In this document: positions 32,872-43,569 of the stretch, piece by piece
How positions within the stretch are numbered: position 1 is the first letter of the stretch
Layout of the letters: every line of letters starts with the position of its first letter
Assembly (NCBI GenBank): GCA_963921825.1
Contig: OY997592.1
Location: 61,710,336 to 61,774,335 of the forward strand
Length of the DNA: 64,000 nt
Reading direction: 5' to 3'
Origin: Erodium maritimum
Taxonomy: Eukaryota > Streptophyta > Magnoliopsida > Geraniales > Geraniaceae
Notes under the pieces: generated by a model
Seen by the model: only the letters and a program-made list of their open reading frames with translations
The model's database searches: none
Told to the model about the DNA's origin: nothing
Translations under genes and position numbers: made by a program

Positions 32872-35422
32872 TGTAAGAACTTCCCCCGGTCGAACCGGTG
32901 ATTTTTAGCGAAAGTTGACTTTCCGTTGGAAAAGTCAACCGATGACTCCGGGAGTCATTCGGGACCTTTCCGGGACCCAAAAAGTGTATACGTTGTTACG
33001 GTTGGCTTAGTTGGGTCGTTTCCTTTCAAACGACTGTATTTGTGAAAAATTCAACCCGGGGTCAATTTCGGTCAAATCAAGAGTCTTAAGGATTAAATTT
33101 AATGTGCTGGATTTTATTAAGAATGGAAGTGAACCCCACATGGACACTTGTCCATGGTGGCTTGGAGGAGAAGAAATGGGTGAGATTTGACAAATTTACC
33201 CCCATGTGAGCCAAAGAAGGAGAGATGGAGCAAGAGGGGCACTTTAGAGATTTCCCCTTTAGGTTTAATACCTCATTGGGACACATTTCAGCCCAAATTG
33301 CCTTGTGTTGGCCGAAATTCACCAAGAGAGGAGAGAAGGAGAGCTTCCATTGAAGCTTGAAGAAGAAGCAAGGAGAAAGGGAGCTCCTTTGGTGGCTTTT
33401 CTTACCAAATCTTCTCCAAAACTAGCTTTTCTTCATCCCCTTTCCATTCTTAAGGTAAATCCTCTATCTAAATTCGTTTTGGTTGAATTCTACTTAGTGT
33501 GTTTGCTAGAAAAAGCTTGAAACTAGTTGGGTCTCCATGGATGTTAAGCTTTTAAGGTTGAAGTAGATGATTAATGCTTAAAATTAGGTTTGGATGATGA
33601 AATATCTTGGGTTTATATGGTTTTGATGAAACCCATTTGGATTATCGAAGTGTTGAGGTTTATGGGACTGATTTGGAGGTTTTTGATGGATAAAAATGGA
33701 GTTTTCAGGGTTTATTTTCGGGGAAGAAGAAGCTGGAGGAAGAAGAAAGCAGAACAGTCAGACCCGTCACGGATCCGTGACGGGCACCGTGACGGAGGCC
33801 GTGACGGCACACGTCACGGTTCCGTGACCTGAACCGTCACAGAGTCCGTCAAGGCTCTGTGACCCGAACCGTGGTAGATCAGATTTGGGATTTTGGGGCC
33901 TATTTTGGTGTTTTGTCGAGTAATTGGGAAGGTTATCTATAACCGAGCCTTTTGGGGTTAATTGGGAATGTTTTCTCTCTAAAACCGCTTTTGAATTAGC
34001 TTTAATTCCTGGATTTCTTTGTGATCTTAGACGTTGGACCCGAGCTCGGCGGAGGAGGCTTTTGGGCATCTTGAAGTGACTAAACGTTTGGAAAGCGATC
34101 GAGGTAGAGAAAGTAGCGAATACCGGTTTAATTATGGAAAGTTACTAGTATGCATATAGGTTGCGAATACTTGATAGAATTGCATGTATGATGTGAGGAA
34201 CGAGTGAAATGAGGGATAACTTACAAGCCATGTCGAGCCGTAAGTTTGGGAATTGTCGTGCTGTAGAAATGCATGTGGCCCATGTCGAGCCCTTAGGTTT
34301 GCGTGTTGGTTGTAATGTCATGATCGATGATTATGATGCGTGATATGTGGTTTATTCGTCGTTAAATTGAGGATCATGATATGGTATGCTCAGTGTAGTA
34401 TGTTGTTATGATGAGTGTGATATGTTTGGTATGATGTGAACCGATGCCTTGTGTTATGATCGGGTGAGTGATAGACCGATGTGATGTACTCAGTAAGATT
34501 GTTGGTTGGTATGCTGTAGTTGAACTATGGCATTGTGATGTGTGAGACTCTCTTAATGTATGTTCCAAGACGAGGTATTCCGGTGTGATACCTACATCGA
34601 GGGAGGTTCCGGTGTAGGGTATCAATGCCGAGAATGTGTCCCACGTACGCGGTCCCCCGAGTTGAGGTTCTGGTACAATACCTACATCGAGGGGGTATGC
34701 CGGTGTAGGGTATCCAGGCCGAGGATGGTGTGATTAGTGCCCCGATGCTGTGTGGTCCGGGAAGACATCGAGGCCAATGATGTGTGTCCGGCATGATGTA
34801 TTGTGAGTTATACCCCGATGTTGTGTGATCTGGGAAGATATCGTGAACCAATGTTGTGTGGTCCAGTACGATATGGTTGAGTTGGGTTGTGGAAGCCGGT
34901 GACGTCGGGGACTGTTGTACGGGACGTGTGGTTGTTCTACTGTGTGTTATTGCTTGGTGATTGGTTATGTGAGATGATTAAGTGTGGTTATAGTCACGTG
35001 AATGTGGGTTGTGGTTATGCGATTCCGTGTTTGTAGTTAGTTGTTGTGCCTTGCTAGTATGCCCTAATTGGACGGTTACTCGTGGTGGTGAGCGGATACT
35101 CATCACCTTAACTACTTTTCCTACTGAGCGAAAGCTCACCCCCTTACTTTTATGTGCTACAGGTCTTGAGCGGGATTTGGTCTAGCGGGATTCTCGAAGC
35201 TTGGGAGCTAGCGAGAGTCTTAGGCTAGTATGGTCTAGAGACGTACTTTCTATGTTGCACTAAACCTTTTTATTACTGGATTTCCGAGCTGTTGACTCGC
35301 TTTATCAGAATTGTTGGTTTCGGTTTATTATTTCAGAGCTTTTTTCTTTTAAGAACCGTTTTATTTATTATTGTTTTTAGTTCACGTCTCGAGTCCGGTA
35401 AAAACCGGATTTGGGCGTGACA
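32872..35422 (+). mobile_element. solo LTR, Ty3/gypsy type, about 2.55 kb
   Basis: It begins TGTAAGAACTTCCCCC and ends ggatttgggcgtgaca. The interior has no pol motifs but has LTR-like features: a ctactgagcgaaagctcaccccc stretch in parts near 35115, and several short iterated blocks at 34560-34900 (tacctacatcgaggg; ccgatgttgtgtg). Flanks are poly-A on both sides (aaaaa at 32867-32871; aaaag at 35423-35427), so the target duplication is only 4 of 5 and uninformative. The large size and the absence of an internal region point to unequal recombination between two LTRs of a gypsy element. Confidence 0.6.
33760..33885. repeat. palindromic ccgtgacgg cluster in the solo LTR
   Basis: At least eight copies of gtcacgg or its reverse ccgtgac, in alternating orientation. 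It is a potential secondary-structure or protein-binding cluster. The same modules recur in the fragment at 5038-5200. Confidence 0.7.
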
Positions 35423-35777
35423 AAAAGGACATCAAAAGCAAGAAGGGTATGGGAGCCAGGTTCGTGGATAGGAAATGGACGAAATGCTTGGAGTAAATCG
35501 AGAAGTATCGGATACTGTAGATGAAGTTGGTAGAAAACCTCATGCACAAATACCGAGAGTCATACATAAGAATACCTCCAAAATAGATCCTGTTGAGGAA
35601 CAGACCCATAAAATGTTTCTATTCAGCATGATAAAATGATCAACCAATTAGTTTCATGTGATAGTTTTTTGCAATCAGTTTATGTATTATTTTTACTTCG
35701 GTTACACTTCTGTAATCTAATGATTTTTTTTTCCTTCCCTACAATGTTTTTACTTGATTATATTAAGTTCTCAGGTG
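35423..35777. other. spacer, nothing recognised
   Basis: Right flank of the solo LTR; no coding or repeat signal found. Confidence 0.35.
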
Positions 35778-37690
35778 TCTTAGAGCATGTACAATATTGA
35801 GGTTAAGTTTTAAAGTTTAAGGTTTATAATGTTGACGGGACATAATAGTAAGTCTGTACCTCATAGATAATGTGTCCCACAATGGTGATGTTTACTGTGA
35901 GGTTTATGGTTCTGAGTAGATGTTGACTGGATGTTGAATTAATATTTTGCTGAATTTATTAAATTCCGATTTAAAACATTAAACACTAAAGAAAATTGAA
36001 ATTAATTTGACAAGATAATTCTTACATAGAAAAAGTTTTCACTCGTCGTCTGATTCGTAATTCGCTCCGGAGCAATTCCATATGTGCTCAACAAGGTTAT
36101 CTTGGAGTTGTCGGTGTGTGTTATCATTTGTCACCTCGTTTCGAACGCCAGGTGTTGTTCGTAGGTCCAGGTCCCTCTCGGGTGCTATCGTTTGGGTGAA
36201 GTCCAATCAGGTATTTTCGGAGGGGATTCATAATACAAATCTTCATCTCCTTGTTCGTACCGGTCAGATTCATCCTCTACAATCATGTTGTGTAGAATGA
36301 TACATATGTGCATGATATCAGCCAACGCACTCCTGCTCCAAAGACGAGCGGGCCGGGAAATTATGTGCCAATGTGCTTAAAGGACTCTAAAAGCTCGTTC
36401 AACATCTTTCCAGCAATCCTTTTAGACTTTAGCAAACAATTTGTGTTTGCGTGATCCGAGATGACGAATGGATTTCACGAACCGATTCTATCGTGGGTAA
36501 ATGTCGTCAACCAAATAATAAGGTCGGTTGTAGCGATGCCCGTTGATCTCGAAGTCCACGGAAAAGTCACAACCAGCAAGGGCATCTTTGAATAAGTGGT
36601 CGGTATTGAGAACGTTGATGTCATTGTTCGAGCCAGCCATTCCGAAATACGAATACCAAATCCACAAATCACGTGACGCTACATCTTCCAGCATTATGGT
36701 TGGACGATCGTGGTGATCTTCCCATCCAAAGCGACCTTGCATCGTGGTTGGGAAATTTTCTAATCCTAATGCGGGCAGTCAAGACTCCCAATCATGCCGA
36801 TGAACCCTTGCCTGAATCACGATTCTAGTAATCGGGTCAAGTTCTCCACATTTGGTTTACGCTCGTACTCAGCCATAAAAACCTCAACAACGACCTTGCA
36901 AAACCGGCGTACACATTCAAGTATGGTACTTACCCCAAGTCGGAGTGATTCATCCAACGAATTGACCGAGCAATCATGCGCTAGCATTCGTATCACGGCG
37001 ATGCATTGATAATCCCATGCGTCCGAAAGTGTCCGGCTTTTGGAAGAAGTAATTGTCATGCTCCGCTACCTTTTGCCTCACCCAAATGAAAAGTGGTCGG
37101 CTCATACCAAATCGACGCTACACATCTCTGTCCCATAGTTGGGGTTCTTGACAAATTAATCCTGCTCTAAGCGCTCGTGCCTTCGACACGACCTTGGTCA
37201 ATCTCTCTTCAGCAAGGTTTTCCACTTTTGACCCGTCGCCTCATTGTGTCGATCCTTGGAATTGCTCTCTATATCACTCTCTCAGCCCTTCATCAGATTA
37301 ATTCCTCAATTACACGAACGTTGGCTTTGTACTTATCCATAGCTCAAAGAAACCGACTTTGTGGGAACTGGATTTTTAGAGAGAAAAGTGAGGAATGAGT
37401 TGAAAATGTTGGTGGTTTGATGAATGAGATAGAGGTATTTATAGATGGGAAAAATATTATTTTTGATTTACTTTCTGATTTTATATAATTAAAAAAATTA
37501 TCGTTTCAGACCGTTGACCATTGGTCTGATTTTTTTTCCACCTGAGCGTTGTTTGTCGCTTTCCCATTTGTCTCTTCCTCATTAGTTGGTCGTCGACTTA
37601 CAAGTCACGAATCAAGGTTAATATTTATAAACCATAACGAACGATTTACGATTCACGACTTACTAAACCACGCATAATACATCAAGATTA
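35778..37690 (-). mobile_element. PIF/Harbinger transposon relic
   Basis: The left limit is set by gagcatgtacaatattgagg, a Harbinger-like end. The right limit (about 37690) is set where ggtttataa and gtaagtc blocks recur inverted. The precise TIR and 3-bp duplication could not be confirmed. A minus-strand transposase pseudogene fills 36240-37400. Confidence 0.5.
36240..37400 (-). pseudogene. PIF/Harbinger transposase, frameshifted
   Basis: Ordered minus-strand blocks match plant PIF transposases of the DDE type. RRFGMSRPLF near 37100 is followed by IAVIRMLAH and DESLRLGVST...CVRRFCKVV at 36850-37010. MIGSLDCPH (first catalytic Asp) lies at about 36770. Then come the RDLWIWYSYFGMAGSNNDINVL region (landmark at 36610-36680), NGHRYNRPYYLVDDIYPR at 36490-36545, and HANTNCLLKSKRIAGK near 36400-36460. 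At least one frameshift around 36750-36815 and several stops break it. The long plus-strand frames in this stretch are its antisense shadow. Confidence 0.85.
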
Positions 37691-37869
37691 TCCAAATTAT
37701 CAAATTTGGATATTTGATAATTTTGTTTCCTCTTATTAGAATATATTCCTTGGTTGGCTCACAAATGAAAACAAATAAAGTTTAAGGGCGTGGTATTTAG
37801 AAATGGGAGTGTCAATCTTGTTTGTCATCCATGTATAGATCTAGTACGGCACAAATCAAGAAAGATGAG

Positions 37870-38087
37870 TATTAAAGGACCAACTCAACTAAAAGCTCAA
37901 GCTGATAGTTGAAGACTCAATTATAGTTATACTCTAACACGCGTCTTCTCGGACAAGCTAGTTTTGTAAAGAGTGGGGTTCGAACCCATGTTCGTGAGGA
38001 ACTAGGCTCTGATATCATATTAGAGGACCAACTCAACTAAAAGCTCAAGCTGGTAGTTGAAGATCCAATTACAGTTATATATTAACA
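37870..38087 (-). mobile_element. very small TRIM/SMART-like LTR element, 218 bp
   Basis: Two 70-bp direct terminal repeats (37870-37939 and 38018-38087) share ccaactcaactaaaagctca and tagttgaag. A primer-binding-like site TGATATCAGAGCC (minus strand, 38005-38017) adjoins one repeat. Flanks read atgag and ctgag, a 4-of-5 target duplication. The 78-bp interior carries a palindromic gggttcgaaccc at 37976-37987. No coding capacity. Confidence 0.7.
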
Positions 38088-38160
38088 CTGAGGTCAACTG
38101 AGAGTATGGGAAACTGTAAAAACTAATAAACTACATCTTAATTTTTCTTGTTTGACTAAA

Positions 38161-39110
38161 ATGTGCAATTTTATTAGATAGATTTCAACCGACAAACAAG
38201 TGTATCAGGGAAACCCCTGACCACAATAGAAGAGATATTACATGGTATCGAGTCCATAATGTCTGTCTACGCATAACTCTGTGACAAAAGAACCGACACA
38301 TGTGGTTTTTTGGGGTGCCATAAAGGAGAACAAAAAAAGAAATAACAATGAATCCGATGTCTACTGCTCAAGGTCTGGCCCAGTTGTTGTATGTTCCGTA
38401 AAATACGACCGAACCTGTTGAGATCGGCTTCCAAGGGAGGTAGAGCTATCCCTTTCATTCCTCCACGAATCAATAATCGCTGCTCAAGGTGTAGCCTTCA
38501 TGATCAATTCGATGTATTAAACCATACTTGCGATCATTGATTTCAAAAACCCATTTGATTAGCCAATTCCATAATCGATAGAGGGATCGAGGAGGGGTGG
38601 AGGTGCATGCTAGGGGAGAGGCGGTGGACGGGGAGACGACGGCGGCGGCTTCAGAGGATGCGGCGGTGGAGGCCAGGGAGGATGACGCGCCAGTGGCGGC
38701 ACAGATGGAGTGTGATGCACCACGTTGGGCTGTAGAGGTCAAGACTGGTGGTGGAGGCATCAGTCATGTCGGCGGATTGATCAGGCTCGATGCTCCAACC
38801 CAGACCGGCGGTGGAGGCAGCAGTCATGTCAACGGATTGATTAGGATCGATGCTCCGAGCCAGGGCGGCCGCAGGACTCCAAGGCGGTGAGGTTGATCGA
38901 TACCGAGGTGAGCCAGACGAAACCTATGATCGGAAAACGCGTCGTTGGTGGCGGGAGGGAGCCAACGTCGTGGTGGCTAGCGGTTCGAAAGGAACATTAG
39001 GAGAAAAAACCTTTGCAGAATCCAAAGAAGAGGTGCAAGGGAGAAGATGTAGAGAAACTAGAAGCATAACCATGACCATGACTTTGACTACATCCAACGG
39101 CTATGTCTCA
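38161..39110 (-). mobile_element. retroposon-like repeat, copy A (paralogue at 51230-51930)
   Basis: Long stretches align with 51230-51930. These include the tactctgtgacaaaagaacc-type region at 38270-38300, gatcggcttccaaggg near 38425, ctttcattcctccac, and the gcgtcgttggtggcg...gggagccaacgtcg region near 38940-38975. Copy A has an extra GC-rich part (38590-38870) with Ala/Gly-rich frames. The minus strand probably encodes the N-terminus of a LINE ORF1 (38470-38760, then GGMKGIALPPLEA near 38430). Polarity and class are tentative. Confidence 0.5.
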
Positions 39111-39426
39111 AGAAAAAAGCCCTAACATAGGGAACTTTTCCTTTCAGAAAAATAAGTTGATAACTAAATCCTAAATTAAACCAATACACAATCAATGTTT
39201 TATTAAAATTCAGCAAATACATGGAGAACTCAAGTATTGTATGCGTCATTAGTCCAATCCCTTGTAGCCTTGTAGGAACTACCCGTAATAACGTACTTGC
39301 AAAATGAATCTCTTGCTGTTCATGACCCTCTATCCCCTTGACTGTTATTTGAACAAGTAAAGGTTATGTAAGGTATTATAAGTTTATTAAGACACACCTT
39401 GAAACCACACAATAGAGTATAAAAGG

Positions 39427-40748
39427 TCATGATCCTTTTGGGAAAAAACTGCACTTGGTGATCTCTAGCAGTGGCTTGTCTGTGAACCTCATGAAGTTAT
39501 AGACCCATGAACCTGAAATTGCTGCAAGTGTAGGAGATGCCAAATATATCCATATCCCCTTATAGTGACTATACACAAATGCAGGCCCCAAACTTCTTGC
39601 TGGGTTCATCGATGCCCCTGAAATCGGCCTGGCAAATACATACCCACTAAATTAGTATACATTACATCTCAATTCACACTAATCAAGTGCTGCATTATGA
39701 TTCAGCTTAGATGATTTAGTACCCTGCAAACATAACATTAAGTGTTACTGTGGCACCAATCGCAATCCCGGCAAGTTCACCAGTCTGCATAATCATGGAT
39801 AAGATACTAAGATTCCATGTAAATGTAAGAGTGACACTAAAGGATGTTTAGTGAAGAAGCTGAACTTACAGCTCTGCTATCTGTGGCAACACCAGATATG
39901 ATCAGCATGAGATAGAATGTGATTATAAACTCAATTGCAAAACACTGCATGTCTGATCCAGATGGACTTGTCCCATGAAATTGATCCTCATTCCCATGAA
40001 ATAATAGCTTCAAGGTCCAGCTTGCTAGGGTCGACCCCAGGACTTGAGCTAATACATAAGGTGGAACCTGTGAAAGGACAAGAATAGTACAGTTTTGAGT
40101 CTTTCTCATAAGCATGCAACTTAAGCTTTGGTGACTTTTAGTTGAGTTGGTTTTCTAATATAGTCTCAGAGCCCCTATATCTCACGGACAGGGGTTCGAA
40201 CCTCACTCTCTACAAAATTTTCTATTTTTTTGCAATTTATGCTTAAATTTTTAGTTGAGTTGGTCTTCTAATAGTTTATTTACCTGCTTACATGGAAATC
40301 TCTTGCAGGTGGCAAAGACGATGGTGACCGCGGGATTGAAGTGGGCGCCAGAGATGTGACCGAGGGAGTAGACCATGACCATCACAGCCAGACCCCATAC
40401 TGCTGATACTCCAGGTTGAGTCACTACCTTGTCATGGTCCAAATTCACCACCACTGAAGCGCAGCCTGCGAACATCAGAAAGTAAGTACCGAGTACTTCT
40501 GCAACTAACTATACACATTCAACAAGTATCTGTAAGTTCATGATCTAATCAATGGAATATGAGAATTTGGTAGATGGGATTGTTTGTGATAATTGAATTG
40601 CATATTTATGACTAAGTAATAGTTAAGGTACCTTCTGAGCAAAACATATAGACAAGATATTTCGGTTGGGTTTGGGGGCAGAGTCATCACCATCATTTAC
40701 ATTCAGCACAGCCTCATTGTTGTTGTTTTCATCACCTTCTGTCTCCAT
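39427..40748 (-). CDS. NIP subgroup I aquaporin, five exons, 267 aa (gene 1 of a tandem pair)
   Basis: Membrane channel of the nodulin-26-like family; members pass small neutral solutes such as glycerol, water and metalloid acids. Exons (minus): 40748-40632, 40508-40284, 40067-39870, 39784-39723, 39628-39427. All ends are GT..AG and phases close. Six membrane helices flank two NPA boxes, HFNPAVT (Asn97-Ala99) and SMNPARS (Asn209-Ala211). Trp77 in helix 2, small residues before the second NPA and Arg212 fit the W-V/I-A-R selectivity filter of NIP subgroup I. The C-terminus ends ITKCSFFPKGS and lacks the ITKSxSFLK phosphorylation block kept in the neighbour at 49111. Intron 2 carries a TRIM-like fragment. 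It lies 8.4 kb downstream of its duplicate, same strand. The specific substrate cannot be read from sequence. Confidence 0.95.
40136..40276 (+). mobile_element. degenerate TRIM/SMART-like element in NIP gene 1 intron 2
   Basis: Two partial terminal repeats with ttagttgagttggt (40139-40152 and 40251-40264) both lead into tctaata. The first is followed by tagtctcagagcc (40161-40173), a decayed primer-binding site, then ggttcgaac at 40193. This matches the plan of 37870-38087 in opposite orientation. Confidence 0.6.
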
Positions 40749-40841
40749 GACTGTTGTAATCACACTAGGAATTAATTACTTAATTACTACTCTCAGAACT
40801 CATGATGAGGGTAATTAAGTTCCCTAATTTCCCGGGTTATG

Positions 40842-40849
40842 TATTTATA
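40842..40849 (-). promoter_or_regulatory. TATA box of NIP gene 1
   Basis: TATAAATA on the minus strand, 94 bp upstream of the ATG at 40748, a normal distance for a plant gene with a leader of about 60 bases. Confidence 0.55.
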
Positions 40850-41289
40850 TTTGTTTGAACCTAAGAAGATGGTCTGTGGAGGGTGTGAGTTGAGGGCCTA
40901 GGGGAAAAGCAGAGAGATTCCAATGCTCTTTTGGAGAAGCTGAAATGTGAGTTCATTGAAGAGGACATGGGAGCTGACCAGTGCCATTAAATCTCAGTTG
41001 ACTGTAAATTGCTGATGATAGGAAAGATCATGGGCATAGGTACATGGAATATGTTATTGACTCACTTCAATTGCTTATTGGCTTCAAGGCGTGTCTTCCT
41101 TGTATGTACAACATGTACAACATAATTTAATTTAATGAACAGCTTTGAATCTATAATAGAAATGTTAAATGATAAATTATTTGTACATGATTTGTGAACA
41201 TAACATTATGATTAACAATTATCCACATCCATCCGACCACTGTCTTGAAGACATGCAAAAAGTTTGTTTGTGTTTTTCGTGGACATGTC
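40850..41289. other. upstream region of NIP gene 1
   Basis: No coding frame. Presumed promoter; I see no other element. Confidence 0.35.
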
Positions 41290-41760
41290 ATTTCATGGTT
41301 TTCTCAAACCGGTTTCAATTTAGATAAATTTCGTCTATCAAATAATATGGTTGGTTAGAGTGATTATCATTTGTAGCACGTACTTCTTTGAACATGTGAT
41401 TATCATTGAGCTTGTTGATATCGTTGTTGGGACCAATGGTCCTGAAATAAGCATGTCAAATCCACAAATTATGGGACGCAACATTTTCAAGCATCATATA
41501 GTTGGTCGGTTACCATGATCTCATCATCCGTATATTCCATGGCATACAATCAAGACTCTCAATTATATTTGGGAATCGTCGTCTATGTCCCTCGTCCAAC
41601 AATCGGGTTAGGTTCTCCGCATTTGATGTTCTCTCATACTCGTTCATAAAAATTAGAAAATTGTCTTGAAAAACTGTCGCACGCATTCAAGTATAGTGTT
41701 AACCCTCATTTACAACATTTTGTCCAAGGCATCAGCCGAGCAGTGCACTTCTGATGTGTA
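41290..41760 (-). pseudogene. second PIF/Harbinger transposase fragment
   Basis: Aligns by eye with 36480-36960: the landmarks atgatattcg-type tattgagcttgttgatatcgttgtt, aaatccacaaat and catactcgttcataaaaa match the coding blocks NNDINVL, DLWIW and FMAEYER. It is shorter and more decayed, and no transposon ends were found. Confidence 0.65.
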
Positions 41761-41919
41761 AGTAGATTAAGTCGGACGAAATCATCGTTCTTCTGGACAA
41801 ATAAGTCGTTGTGCACTGCAACCGCTTTCATAACCATGAATAGATAAATAAGCATTATTTTAGAGATATAATGATATTCAAACTCATATCTGTAAGATAC
41901 CATCATCAAATTGTAGTAG

Positions 41920-41978
41920 AAAACCAATTCAAACTAAAAGATCAACTTGATAGTTGAAGGCCCGTTATAACTATACAT
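41920..41978 (-). repeat. solo terminal repeat of the TRIM/SMART-like family
   Basis: ccaattcaaactaaaaga, cttgatagttgaagg and ataactatac match one 70-bp terminal repeat of 37870-38087 with few changes. No second repeat adjoins. Confidence 0.55.
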
Positions 41979-42306
41979 ACAAGTTGCAAGTGAACCGACA
42001 TATTAAAATCAAGGGTTAATTGTCAAAACCTACCCTAAAGTAATGTACACGAACGAGAAATACCTTGTCATTTCTCCATGCTTTTATTTTTTAGTTTTTT
42101 ATATAAAATTTATTTTTATTTATTATAAAAATTAATTATTTGATTTTATTTATTATTAAATAGGATAAAATTGTTATTCAATTTACCCTTAACTAGTTCA
42201 TTTATATGGTCAAATACATAACAAAAACAGAATATTCCGTTAATTATTTTAATAGAAGAAAATAGACAATATTTTTGGTATCTCAAAAGTATGGACAAAA
42301 GATAAA

Positions 42307-43497
42307 GGGTTATTTACGATAAGGTACCCTTATGTTTCGTCCACGAACGATAAGGTACCCTAATGAATTTTGTGTCCGATAAGGTACCCTAATGATTCGT
42401 CCACGAACGATTTGGTTTAAAATTGGCATATTCCGTTAAAAACTAACGGAATATTCCTCTAACTTAGACATTTTCAGTTAAGTGGGGTGTGAAATGACGA
42501 TTTTACCCTTTCATATTTTAAGCTTATAAATTTGATAGACAAAACTACCATTATACCCTTAATTATATAATAAATAAATAAATAAATTTAAATTTTTTTA
42601 AAAATTTAAAAATTAAAGTATTTAAAATAATATTACAAATATTAAAAAATATTAAAAATATTAAAAAAAAATACAGAAATTAAAAAAATCATTTTTATTT
42701 TTTAAAAAAATTAATTTTATTAAAAAAAATCGCAGAACAGAAATCGTCTTCTCCGGCAAGCTCCGGCCACCCCTCCTCCGGCGTCTCGTCCCCGGCCACC
42801 CCCACCTCCGCCGCCGACTCCTCCCTCTTCCACCTCCCATCGTCTGAAAACTCGTCGCAGAGCTGAAGCTGAACCAAATCGCGAGCTTCAGCTCTGCGAC
42901 GAGGTTTCAGACGATGGGAGGTGGAAGAGGGAGGAGTCGGCGGCGGAGGTGGGGGTGGCCGGAGCTTGCCGGAGAAGACGTAGTTATCCGTTTTTTTTAA
43001 TAAAATTAATTTTTTTTAAATAATTTTATTTTTATATATAAAACTGTTTTTAATAAAAAATTATTTATATATAAAAAACTAATTATTAAAAAATAAAACT
43101 AATTAAATATAAAATCTGATTTTAAAATATAAAAATATGATTTTTAAAAAATAAAAACTGATTTTTGAAAAAAAACAAATTCAGTTTTTAAAAAATATAA
43201 CTTTAAAAAATATATATAATTTATTTATTTTATTTTGAAAATTAAAATTAATTAGAAAATATAAATTAAGGAAAAATAATAACTGAGGGTATAATGGTCA
43301 TTTCACTCTTAAGTCAAAAGTCAACTAAAATGTCAAAGGGCAAAATAGTCATTCTATATAATTCTGTTAGTTTTTTAACAGCATTAAACCAAATCGTTCA
43401 TGGACGAATCATTAGGGTACCTTATCGGACACAAAATTCATTAGGGTACCTTATCGTTCGTGGACGAAACATTAGGGTACCTTATCGTAAATAACCC
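42307..43497. mobile_element. inner Mutator-like foldback element, 1191 bp
   Basis: The whole element is one inverted repeat with a 13-nt loop (42871-42883). Ends read GGGTTATTTACGATAAGG. A perfect 9-bp target duplication aaagataaa lies at 42298-42306 and 43498-43506. Each arm has three subterminal copies of cgataaggtaccct about 30 bp apart (left arm 42317, 42348, 42377), separated by tcgtccacgaacga. The core (42733-42986) is GC-rich and coding-like, in contrast to AT-rich arms. The left arm has an extra 24-bp piece. No transposase. Confidence 0.93.
42733..42986. other. GC-rich hairpin core of the inner Mutator-like element
   Basis: Two arms of about 115-138 bp are near-perfect complements, around loop 42871-42883. 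The minus-strand frame 42877-42695 starts with Met and has ordinary codon composition until it meets the AT-rich arm, as expected for a captured exon fragment. I do not recognise the source gene. Confidence 0.6.
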
Positions 43498-43569
43498 AAA
43501 GATAAATGTATTTTTTTCATTCGTGAACAGTACTTTAAGATATGTTTTGGAAATTAACCCTAAGATCAA

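Larger units (their letters stand above)
42013..43560. mobile_element. outer Mutator-like MITE, split by a younger element
   Basis: Left end GGGTTAATTGTCAAAAC at 42013; the right end at 43560 reversed reads GGGTTAATTTCCAAAAC. Similarity continues inward (ctaaagtaatgtacacgaa against cttaaagtactgttcacgaa). Flanks carry a 9-bp duplication, taaaatcaa (42004-42012) and taagatcaa (43561-43569), one mismatch. Without the inner element and its duplicated site it would be about 348 bp. Confidence 0.85.

Noticed and set aside
36082-37398. Plus-strand frames across the Harbinger relic
   Set aside because: The minus strand carries ordered transposase blocks; the plus frames are shadows.
37976-37987. tRNA gene suggested by gggttcgaaccc
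   Set aside because: No cloverleaf can be drawn around it; the motif lies in the interior of a TRIM-like element.
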